From assembly GCA_046095485.1 (NCBI GenBank), contig JBJTJN010000074.1, positions 1 to 19,871 on the forward strand: DNA of 19,871 bases. Reading direction: 5' to 3'. This document shows positions 13,458 through 19,871 of this stretch, one piece after another; position 1 is the stretch's first letter; each line of letters starts with the position of its first letter. The position numbers and the translations under genes were made by a program. A model generated the notes under the pieces. That model saw only the letters and a program-made list of their open reading frames with translations, did not search any database and had not been told where the DNA came from. Origin of the DNA: SYFI01 sp046095485. Its GTDB lineage: Bacteria > Actinomycetota > Thermoleophilia > Miltoncostaeales > Miltoncostaeaceae.

Positions 13458-15302
13458 ATGCCCGCGGCACGCCGATCACGCCCCGCACCCGCCATCGGAT
13501 GGGGCGCCTGGACCCTTCGCGTGGTCGTGCTGGCGGTGGTGTTCGGCGGCAGTGACGCCATATCGAGCCTCACGTCCGCGCCCGGGTCGGGCATCGCCGG
13601 AATCTGGGTGCCCGGGGGCATCGCGCTGGCGGGGCTGCTGCTCGGGGGCATCTCGCTGTGGCCGTCGCTGGTCATCGGCGGCCTCGCCGCTGCGCCCGCA
13701 TACGGGGTGATCGGGGCTTCGACGGTGCCCGTGGTGTTGGCGAACACCGCCGCGGTGGTGGTGGCCGCGTGGGCAATCCGCCGCCTCGGGACCAACCTGC
13801 GCCTCGGGCGCATCGGGGACGTCGCACGCTTCATGCTCGGATCGCTGGTGGGCGCACTGCCGATGGGCGCGGTGGGCGTGGCGTCGCTCATCGCCCTCGG
13901 GCCGGCCGAGAAGGGTCCGCTCGGCAGCGTGGTGAGCCTGTGGCTGCTTTCCACCGCGACCGGCTTCGTGGTCGTGGGCGCGGCGATCACCGTGCTCTGG
14001 TCGCGGCGCGATGACGCCCCGCAGGCGGCCCGCCTCGTGGAGGCCATCGGTGGGCTGGTCCTCGTGGCGGCGCTGTCGTATGCGGTGTTCGTGGACGAGT
14101 GGGGTGGCCTCAGCCTGCTGCTGCTGCTCGCGGCGTCGGTGACGGCGGCGCGGGGAGGCCCCCGGGCGGCCGCCCTGGCGTCGCTCATCGTCTTCTCCAG
14201 TGCGGCGAGCGCCGTCCTGACCGGTGGCGGGCCCTTCGGCGGCGATACCGTCACGTCGAGGTCGCTCACCTACCAGACGGCCGTCCTCGTGATGGCCGTC
14301 GGCATGCAGGGGCTCGGCGCCCTCGGGTCGCGTGAGTCGGGCGCCGCGCCCGGGAGGCCGGGCACGCTGCTGGCCATCGGGCTCCTGGGCGCCGGGGGCC
14401 TTGCGCTCGGAGTGGCCGAGGGCATCGTCACCCCCGAGGTCATCCTGCTGGCCCCGAAGCCGCAGGTGACGCTGATCAGCCTGCTGATGGGCTTGGTGGT
14501 GGTGGTGGGGGCGATCGCGGGAACGGGCGCCGGCGGGCACGCGCAGGCCCTCCGGCGGGCGGACGGGCGGTGGTGGGCATTCGGCGTGCTGGCCGGGGTG
14601 GCGCTGTTCGGCACCGAGGAGCTCTTCCTCATGTCGCTCGCCACCATCGACGTGACGCGCGCCGTGGTGCTGGCCAGCCTCGCCCCGGTGATCCTGCTCA
14701 TCGTCGCGATGGCCCGGCGCCAGGTTCCCGTCTCTGCCGCGGTGGTAGGCAGCATCGTCGTGGTGATCCTCGGCTTCTACGCCATCGCGCCCGGTGAAGG
14801 GTGGCTCTCGGGGTTCGAGGAAGCTGGCGTGTGGTTCGGCCTGGGGTCGTCGGTCAGCGCGGCAGTGCTGCTGGTGGCCCTGTACGAGTGCCGCCGCACC
14901 GCGGGCACGGGGCCCACCGTGGTGGTGACGTTCGCGGTCGGCGCCCTCAGCGCCGCGGTGCTGTGCGCGGCAACCGGAACCCTGCCGGGCCCCGACGTGT
15001 GGGGCCGCGAGGACATCATGGGCAGCGTTCTCTACGTGGGCATCGTGGGCACGCTGGTGCCCGTGGTGCTCGCCACGTGGGCGGTGCCGGTACTGGGCGC
15101 GGCATGGGTGTCACTGTTCGAGGTGCTGGCCCCGCCCATCGCCGTGGTGGCCGCGCTCGCCTGGGGGGAGTCCACCGTCGGCACCTGGCAGGCGCTCGGC
15201 ATCGTGCTGCTGCTCATCGGCATCGCCCTCGGCGCGCGGGCGCACTCAGGCGGGCACGGCGATGCCGCGCCTGCCATCGGATCGGCTCCGGGGCCTCCCT
15301 AA
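13458..15302 (+). CDS. MASE1 domain - EamA (DMT) transporter fusion, integral membrane protein
   Basis: A 614-residue protein that is membrane-embedded almost throughout. Residues ~15-290 match MASE1, a multi-helix sensory domain normally joined to histidine kinases or GGDEF/EAL proteins: IWVPGGIALAGLLLGG with SLWPSLVIGGL, LANTAAVVVAAWAIRRLG, ARFMLGSLVGALPMGAVGV, and SLWLLSTATGFVVVGAAI. Residues ~310-594 look like an EamA/DMT permease pair. Repeat one has ALFGTEELFLMSLATIDVTR and ASLAPVILLIVAMARRQVPV; repeat two has VLATWAVPVLGAAWVSLFEV and LAPPIAVVAALAWGE, ending in LGIVLLLIGIALGARA. DMT carriers export small metabolites. No enzymatic output domain is present. The ATG at 13458 follows a TATCCT box; the frame is open to 13053, but that stretch reads antisense to the lipoprotein. 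The stop TAA (15300-15302) overlaps the opposite gene's stop. Confidence 0.85.
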   Translation: MPAARRSRPAPAIGWGAWTLRVVVLAVVFGGSDAISSLTSAPGSGIAGIWVPGGIALAGLLLGGISLWPSLVIGGLAAAPAYGVIGASTVPVVLANTAAVVVAAWAIRRLGTNLRLGRIGDVARFMLGSLVGALPMGAVGVASLIALGPAEKGPLGSVVSLWLLSTATGFVVVGAAITVLWSRRDDAPQAARLVEAIGGLVLVAALSYAVFVDEWGGLSLLLLLAASVTAARGGPRAAALASLIVFSSAASAVLTGGGPFGGDTVTSRSLTYQTAVLVMAVGMQGLGALGSRESGAAPGRPGTLLAIGLLGAGGLALGVAEGIVTPEVILLAPKPQVTLISLLMGLVVVVGAIAGTGAGGHAQALRRADGRWWAFGVLAGVALFGTEELFLMSLATIDVTRAVVLASLAPVILLIVAMARRQVPVSAAVVGSIVVVILGFYAIAPGEGWLSGFEEAGVWFGLGSSVSAAVLLVALYECRRTAGTGPTVVVTFAVGALSAAVLCAATGTLPGPDVWGREDIMGSVLYVGIVGTLVPVVLATWAVPVLGAAWVSLFEVLAPPIAVVAALAWGESTVGTWQALGIVLLLIGIALGARAHSGGHGDAAPAIGSAPGPP

Positions 15303-17134
15303 CCAAGGGGGATGCGCACCGGAACGCCACCGATGGATCCCGTGTACGCGCGCTCGCCCCGGCGGGCGAGGTACAGCGTGCCGTCCCACGCGCCGGGGCC
15401 GTTCACCCGTATCGCGCCCTGGAAGCTGCGGCCGTTGAACCGCAGCGTGCCCGTGATGGTCACCCCGCGCACGGCGCTGAAGCGTGAGTAGCCGATCTGC
15501 GAACCCAGGAGGTCGAGGGGGCGGGCGGTGCCGCCGCGGATTCCCGGGAGCCGGTCGAGGCCCGCACCCGTGGCGGCGTCCATGGCGTCCACGCCGTCGC
15601 GCACCGCCATGCGCGCGGCATGCGCCACGCGCCCGGCGGTGCCGCGGGCGCCGCTCGGGCTCACCGCGCCGAGGTCGGCGGGGGGCACGGGCACGGGGTA
15701 GGGAGTGGGCGACTCCCGGTTGCAGGCGGTGGTGGACACCCGCCGGCCCGCGAGCAGGTTGGCCAGCTGGTTGTCGGCGCAGGTGGTGTTGCCGAGCACC
15801 GAGTGCCCCGCGCCGGGTACCGGCAGCAAGTACGACCCGGGCGCCCGCGCGGCCACGGCCTCGGCCGATGCCGTGGGCGTGCGCATGTCCTGTCCGCCGG
15901 CCAGGAGCAGCGTGGGCACCTGTGGCAGGGGGCCGGGCTGCAGGGGATCGGTGGCGGCTTCCGGCCACGCCGTGCAGCCGTTGGCGGTGGAGTCGGGCAG
16001 CGCGTTGGCGGCGCTGAAGGGCGCGAACAGGGCGGCGCTGGAATCCGCGTTGGCCTGCGCGATGGCCGGCCGCTGGCCCAGCGGCGTGGCGGAGGTCCAG
16101 GGGAGCCGGCTGTCCTCGCAGGTGGTGGCCCAGAACAGCGCGGATGAGATCTCGGTGGGCGGAGGCGGCGTGCCGCTGCTCGCCGCGATGGTGAGGATGC
16201 GCATCATGGGTGACGCGTCGCCCGTGGCGGCCGCCCGCGCGGCGCCCGGCCACAGCCGGCGCAGCCCGATGTCCAGGTCTCCGGCCGCGAGGAGGGCCGG
16301 AAGATCACCCTGGTTCCCGGGCCCGCCGAGGCTCGATCGCACCACCGACCCCGACAGCGTGGTACGGCGCCCGCGGAGCGCCGTGGATGCCGTGCGCGCC
16401 ACCAGCGTTGATACGTCTGCCACGGGATCGCTGGTGATGCCCCGGCATCGCCGTCCCGCGCAGAGGGCAGGCAGCACGGCATTGGTGGATGCGAAGAACG
16501 GCGCATCGAGGCCATTGAAGGTGGCGGGATCCACCACCGAGTCGAGCACGAGGTGGCTCACGCGGGTGGGGAACATCTGCGCGTAGTACTGCGTCACGTA
16601 GGTGCCGTACGACACCCCGCCGAGCGCGAACGCCTCGATCCCGAGGCCCGCGCGGAGGTCATCGATGTCGAGGGCGCTCTCGCGCGATCCATAGAACGCC
16701 CGGTTGGGTCCCACTTGCCCGGCGCACGTGCCGACGGCCGCGGGGGTCTCGGTGGCGCCCCGGGCGTCGAGCGCGCGGCAGCGAAGCGCCGCCTTGCCCG
16801 TGCCGCGCTGGTCGAACATCACGTAGTCCCAGCCGGGGATTGCCAGGGCCACCGGGTCGTCGGGGCTCACGGGCGTGCCGGCCTGGCCGGGCCCACCCGC
16901 CAGCAGCACGAACGTGCCCTTGCGCGCGGTGCGCGCCGGAAGGCGCTCCACGTGCAGCGACAGCGTGCCCTTCGCGGGATCCGCCCGGTCGAGCGGCACC
17001 ACGAGCGTGCCGCACTGCACCGCCGGGCGACCGGGGCACCTGGTGAAGTCGATCGGTGCCGCCGTTGCCGTGCCCGCGAGCAGGGCGGCCATCGCCGTGG
17101 TGGCGACGGCGATGAGCATGCGCAGGCGGGTCAC
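15299..17134 (-). CDS. Secreted alpha/beta hydrolase of the TAP-like (tripeptidyl aminopeptidase, S33-type) family
   Basis: A 611-residue exported hydrolase. The signal peptide (~1-25) reads MTRLRMLIAVATTAMAALLA, ending TATA. The N-terminal core has CGTLVVPLDRADP, LLAGGPGQAG (oxyanion region) and WDYVMFDQRGTG, typical of secreted actinobacterial tripeptidyl aminopeptidases. The nucleophile is Ser175 in GGVSYGT, the acid Asp416 in LLLAGGQDMRTP and the base His444 in GAGHSVLG. A cap region lies between, with several Cys (CAGRRC, TTCEDS, NGCTAW) likely in disulfides. Residues ~475-611 form an extra C-terminal beta-rich domain (RGVTITGTLRFNGRSFQGAI, AYTGSIGGVPVRIPLG) not needed for the fold. The substrate may be a peptide or ester. 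GTG 17134 is chosen because it gives a compact signal peptide; ATG 17119 is the alternative. Its stop overlaps the MASE1-EamA stop. Confidence 0.88.
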   Translation of the reverse strand: MTRLRMLIAVATTAMAALLAGTATAAPIDFTRCPGRPAVQCGTLVVPLDRADPAKGTLSLHVERLPARTARKGTFVLLAGGPGQAGTPVSPDDPVALAIPGWDYVMFDQRGTGKAALRCRALDARGATETPAAVGTCAGQVGPNRAFYGSRESALDIDDLRAGLGIEAFALGGVSYGTYVTQYYAQMFPTRVSHLVLDSVVDPATFNGLDAPFFASTNAVLPALCAGRRCRGITSDPVADVSTLVARTASTALRGRRTTLSGSVVRSSLGGPGNQGDLPALLAAGDLDIGLRRLWPGAARAAATGDASPMMRILTIAASSGTPPPPTEISSALFWATTCEDSRLPWTSATPLGQRPAIAQANADSSAALFAPFSAANALPDSTANGCTAWPEAATDPLQPGPLPQVPTLLLAGGQDMRTPTASAEAVAARAPGSYLLPVPGAGHSVLGNTTCADNQLANLLAGRRVSTTACNRESPTPYPVPVPPADLGAVSPSGARGTAGRVAHAARMAVRDGVDAMDAATGAGLDRLPGIRGGTARPLDLLGSQIGYSRFSAVRGVTITGTLRFNGRSFQGAIRVNGPGAWDGTLYLARRGERAYTGSIGGVPVRIPLG

Positions 17135-17218
17135 CGGGCGAGTGTGGCACACCGCATGCCTCGCACCCGGGGCGCGTGGCATGTACCGCGAGGGGGCACG
17201 GGCGGCCGGGGCGCCGCG

Positions 17219-17224
17219 TACCCT
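17219..17224 (+). promoter_or_regulatory. Putative -10 box for a leaderless ribH transcript
   Basis: TACCCT ends 8 nt before the ribH ATG at 17233; the gap (GTGCGCCG) contains no ribosome site. It lies in the 98-bp region shared with the divergent hydrolase gene. A -35 cannot be recognised. It implies ribH is transcribed apart from ribD-ribE-ribBA. Confidence 0.45.
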
Positions 17225-17232
17225 GTGCGCCG

Positions 17233-17742
17233 ATGGCACGCACTGATCCCGCTCCGCCCGCCGAGACCCTGGCGGTGGATGACATCCGCATCGCCGCCGT
17301 GGTAGCGGGCTTCCACCGCGCCGTGGCCGAGGCGCTTCTCGATGGCGCGATCGAGCGCCTCGGCGAGAGCGGCCTGGCCGCCGACCGGGTGGACGTGCAC
17401 TGGATCCCCGGCGCGTACGAGGCGCCGGCCGCCGCCGCCGCGCTGGCGGCCACCGGGCGCTACGCGGCCATCATGGCGCTGGGCGCGGTGATCCGCGGGG
17501 AGACCGCCCACTTCGAGTACGTGTGCGATGCCGCGGCCAGCGGGCTCATGCGGGTGTCGCTCGACACCGGCGTGCCGTGTGCCTTCGGCATCCTCACCTG
17601 CGACACCAAGGCGCAGGCCGAGGCGCGCGCGGGCGGCGACAAGGGGAACAAGGGCGACGAGGCCGCGGACGCGGTCGTCGCGATGATCAACCTGCTGGCG
17701 TCCGCCCGGGCGATGGGCCCGGGAGGGGCGAGCCGGTCCTAG
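17233..17742 (+). CDS. ribH: 6,7-dimethyl-8-ribityllumazine synthase
   Basis: RibH condenses the RibD/phosphatase product with 3,4-dihydroxy-2-butanone-4-P to give lumazine, the substrate of RibE; family members often form 60-subunit or pentameric shells. The 169-residue protein has IAAVVAGFHRAVAEALLDGA, HWIPGAYEAP (substrate loop), ALGAVIRGETAHFEYV with catalytic His93, and GVPCAFGILTCDTKAQAEAR, which contains the phosphate and C-terminal substrate residues, followed by NKGDEAADAVVAMINLL. The ATG at 17233 follows a TACCCT box; an upstream ATG at 17176 would add low-complexity sequence across the promoter. It is separated from the other rib genes by ~7.6 kb and six unrelated or loosely related genes. 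Its stop shares CTAG with the rpmB stop on the other strand. Confidence 0.96.
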   Translation: MARTDPAPPAETLAVDDIRIAAVVAGFHRAVAEALLDGAIERLGESGLAADRVDVHWIPGAYEAPAAAAALAATGRYAAIMALGAVIRGETAHFEYVCDAAASGLMRVSLDTGVPCAFGILTCDTKAQAEARAGGDKGNKGDEAADAVVAMINLLASARAMGPGGASRS

Positions 17743-17939
17743 GCGCCGGAGACGGCCTTCTGCACCTTGCCGGCCTTCAGGCAGCGGGTGCAGACGTACG
17801 CGCGGGTGGGCGTGCCGTTCACGACGATGCGCACCTTCTGGAGGTTCGGGTCGAAGCGACGGGACGTCGCGCGCATGGAGTGGCTGCGGTTGTTCCCGAA
17901 GGCGGGACCCTTACCGCAGGACGTGCAGACCTTCGCCAT
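17739..17939 (-). CDS. rpmB: 50S ribosomal protein L28, zinc-ribbon (C+) form
   Basis: L28 is a small protein of the large ribosomal subunit. The 66-residue sequence begins MAKVCTSCGKGPAFGNNRSH and continues RATSRRFDPNLQKVRI and AYVCTRCLKAGKVQKA. Two CxxC pairs, Cys5/Cys8 and Cys50/Cys53, form a zinc ribbon; many genomes also hold a Cys-free paralogue used in zinc shortage, which is not in this window. The ATG at 17939 has GAGG about 12 nt upstream, rather far. rpmB is divergent from recG, an arrangement common in actinobacteria and Firmicutes-like orders. Its stop codon overlaps the ribH stop by 4 bp. Confidence 0.97.
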   Translation of the reverse strand: MAKVCTSCGKGPAFGNNRSHSMRATSRRFDPNLQKVRIVVNGTPTRAYVCTRCLKAGKVQKAVSGA

Positions 17940-17971
17940 GTCGACTGGTTACCTCGAGTAGGAGAAACGGA

Positions 17972-18024
17972 GCGGCACCGGGTGCCGCGACCCGGGCACG
18001 ATGCCACAACGCGGCCCGGGTTGC
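17972..18024. repeat. Two adjoining palindromes in the rpmB/recG divergent region
   Basis: Palindrome A is GCGGCACC-G-GGTGCCGC (17972-17988), perfect with a single central base. Palindrome B pairs 17987-17997 with 18014-18024 (11 positions, one G-U), around ACCCGGGC/GCCCGGGT, with a 16-nt loop. They share two bases, so as RNA hairpins they would compete at the junction. A is too tight for a good hairpin and looks more like a protein-binding site. B ends only 4 nt before the GTG used here for recG. Confidence 0.6.
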
Positions 18025-18028
18025 CAGC

Positions 18029-19871
18029 GTGAGCGTGCCGGAGGGCGCATTCGGGCTGCGGCGGGCATCCGAGGGCGTGGCCGCGCGCGCCCATCGGCCG
18101 GGGTCGGCGTGGTGGTGGGCGCCCGTGGATGAGCTGGCCGGCGTGGGCACCGCCACGGCGGAGCGCGCCGCGGCAATCGGCATCCGGGGCATCGGCGACC
18201 TGGCGGAGCACCTGCCGGCGCGCTACCTGTCGTACGACGCCGCCCGCCCCATCTCCGGCCTGGCCGACGGCGAGGAGGCCACGATCCGCGTGGTGCTCGA
18301 CTCCATCGCCGTGGTGCCCACCCGCCGCCGCGGCCTGAGGATCGTGCGCGCGAAGGTGCACGACGACTCGGGCACGATCTCGGCCGTGTGGTTCAACCAG
18401 GCGTACCTCACCGGCGTGCTCGCCCCCGGTGACGAGCTGATGATCCGCGGCAAGGTGTCGCTCAAGCCGCAGCGCCAGGTGACCGTGAAGGCCCACGAGG
18501 TGCTGGGCGGCTCCACGTCGGAGGGCCTGCACACCGAGGGGCTCGTGCCGGTGTACCCGGCCACCGAGGCCCTGCCCGCGCGCCGCCTGCGCGAGATGGT
18601 GGACTCCGCGCGGCCCTACCTGCGTGCGGCACCCGAGATCCTTCCGTCATGGATGCGCGCGCGGCTGGCGCTGCCCACGCGGGCCGACGCGCTTGCCGCC
18701 ATGCACTTCCCGCGCACCGCCCGCGAGCCGCGCACCGCCCGCCGACGGCTGGCATTCGAGGAACTGCTGGTGCTGCAACTGGGGCTCATCGCCGTGCGCC
18801 GCCATGAAGAGGTCGCGCGCCGCGCCCTGCCGCTCGTGCCCACTGGCGAGGTGACCGATCGCGTGCGCGAGGGGCTGCCCTTCACGCTCACCACCGAGCA
18901 GGAGCGGGTGGCACGCCAGGTATCGCGCGATATCCGGCGCGATCGGCCCATGCGGCGGCTGCTGCAGGGCGAGGTGGGCGCGGGCAAGACCGTGGTTGCC
19001 GCCCTGGCCTGCGCCCAGGCCGTGGAGGCCGGCGCCCAGGCGGCGATCCTCGTGCCCACCGAGACCCTGGCCGAGCAGCACCTGCGCACGCTCGATGCCC
19101 TGCTGGCACCGGCGGGCATCGCGCCGGTGCTCATCACCGGCAACGTGCCGCGCGCCGAGCGCGACCGGCGCGAGATGGCGGTGGCCACGGGCACGGCGCA
19201 GGTGGTGGTGGGCACGCAGGCCCTGCTGGTGGGCGGGGTGTCATTCCACCGCCTTGGCCTTGTGGTGGTGGACGAGCAGCACCGCTTCGGCGTGGAGCAG
19301 CGCCAGGCGCTGGCCGAGCGCGTGGGATCCGGCGCCGATGCCGCGCACCTGCTCTACATGACCGCCACGCCCATCCCGCGCACGCTGGCCCTCACGGCCT
19401 ATGGCGACCTGCGGGTGTCAGCAATCCGCGGGCGGCCGCCGGGGCGCCAGGAGATCGCCACGCGCTGGGTGCACGAGGATGAGCGCGAGGACGCCTACGA
19501 GCAGGTGCGCGCCGAGTTGCGTCGGGGCCGCCAGGCCTACGTGATCTGCCCGATGGTGGACCAGGGGGATGAGGGCACGGCCGCGCGCTCGGCGGTGGAG
19601 GAGGCCCGCCGCCTGGCCGACGGGCCGTTCCGCGACTTCCGGGTGGGCCTGGCCCACGGCGCGCAGAAGCCGGATGAGCGCCGCGCGGCCATGGCGGCGT
19701 TCGCCGCGGGCGAAACCGACCTGCTGGTGGCCACCACCGTGGTGGAGGTGGGCATCGACGTGCCCAACGCCACCGTGATGGTGGTGGAGGACGCCGACAG
19801 GTTCGGGCTGGCGCAGCTGCACCAGTTGCGCGGGCGCGTGGGGCGCGGCGAGCACCCGGGCACGTGCCTGG
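18029..19871 (+). CDS. recG: ATP-dependent DNA helicase RecG, cut at the window end
   Basis: RecG reverses stalled forks and migrates Holliday junctions. 614 residues are visible; the family's usual C-terminal ~80 or more are missing. The wedge/OB domain (~33-230) opens with DELAGVGTATAERAAAIGI and GDLAEHLPARYL and includes VRAKVHDDSGTISAVWFNQ. The helicase domain has Walker A GEVGAGKT (Lys320), the DEQH box (415-418, VVVDEQHRFGVEQR), MTATPIPRTLALTAYGD, TTVVEVGIDVPNA and motif VI QLRGRVGRGEHPGT. The start is uncertain. GTG 18029 has G/C-ending codons after it and gives a Trp-rich lead-in (SAWWWAPV); GTG 18125 would start just before the conserved DELAGVG. Neither has a ribosome site. It is divergent from rpmB. 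Confidence 0.93.
   Translation, partial: MSVPEGAFGLRRASEGVAARAHRPGSAWWWAPVDELAGVGTATAERAAAIGIRGIGDLAEHLPARYLSYDAARPISGLADGEEATIRVVLDSIAVVPTRRRGLRIVRAKVHDDSGTISAVWFNQAYLTGVLAPGDELMIRGKVSLKPQRQVTVKAHEVLGGSTSEGLHTEGLVPVYPATEALPARRLREMVDSARPYLRAAPEILPSWMRARLALPTRADALAAMHFPRTAREPRTARRRLAFEELLVLQLGLIAVRRHEEVARRALPLVPTGEVTDRVREGLPFTLTTEQERVARQVSRDIRRDRPMRRLLQGEVGAGKTVVAALACAQAVEAGAQAAILVPTETLAEQHLRTLDALLAPAGIAPVLITGNVPRAERDRREMAVATGTAQVVVGTQALLVGGVSFHRLGLVVVDEQHRFGVEQRQALAERVGSGADAAHLLYMTATPIPRTLALTAYGDLRVSAIRGRPPGRQEIATRWVHEDEREDAYEQVRAELRRGRQAYVICPMVDQGDEGTAARSAVEEARRLADGPFRDFRVGLAHGAQKPDERRAAMAAFAAGETDLLVATTVVEVGIDVPNATVMVVEDADRFGLAQLHQLRGRVGRGEHPGTCL

Noticed and set aside
17176..17232. ATG 17176 as the start of ribH
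   Set aside because: It would translate the promoter region into Arg/Gly-rich sequence with no counterpart in lumazine synthases.

Overview
The window is very GC-rich, with almost all third codon positions G or C. It is densely coded and built on a core gene order known from Actinomycetota. Leaderless-looking start sites with TANNNT-type -10 boxes and the style of the lipoproteins and secreted proteins also fit that phylum, and a Thermoleophilia-like lineage is my best guess. This is inference, because no rRNA or marker search was possible.

Left core (1-9570, all +). The order is the priA 3' end, an unnamed protein resembling a catalytically dead PD-(D/E)XK nuclease, a membrane Ser/Thr kinase, a 243-bp gap holding a striking nested inverted repeat, then def-fmt-rsmB-rpe-ribD-ribE-ribBA. 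Def and Fmt remove and add the formyl group on initiator Met, RsmB methylates 16S rRNA, and Rpe links ribulose-5-P to xylulose-5-P. Ribulose-5-P and GTP feed RibBA, RibD and RibE, whose product is riboflavin. Genes are tightly coupled, with overlaps of 4 or 26 bp. Two genes appear to start at non-standard codons: ATC for the kinase and CTG for ribBA.

Accessory block (9571-17134). Six genes separate ribBA from ribH: a SnoaL/NTF2-like lipoprotein (-), a secreted Vgb-type beta-propeller (+), an ApbE flavin transferase and a Gly-rich lipoprotein that form a two-gene operon (-), a MASE1-EamA fusion membrane protein (+), and a secreted TAP-like alpha/beta hydrolase (-). Most of these are envelope or secreted proteins. 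ApbE uses FAD, so it may be functionally tied to the flanking riboflavin genes.

Right core (17219-19871). ribH (+) converges on rpmB (-), which is divergent from recG (+, cut by the window end). The ribH/rpmB pair and the MASE1-EamA/hydrolase pair are convergent genes whose stop codons overlap on opposite strands by 4 bp.

Regulation. Six sites carry a TANCCT-like -10 box. Four of them lie 6-8 nt before an ATG, which predicts leaderless mRNAs for def, rpe, the MASE1-EamA gene and ribH. No FMN riboswitch is seen in front of the rib genes. No tRNA, rRNA, CRISPR array or transposase gene was found, and no gene-free stretch exceeds 300 bp.
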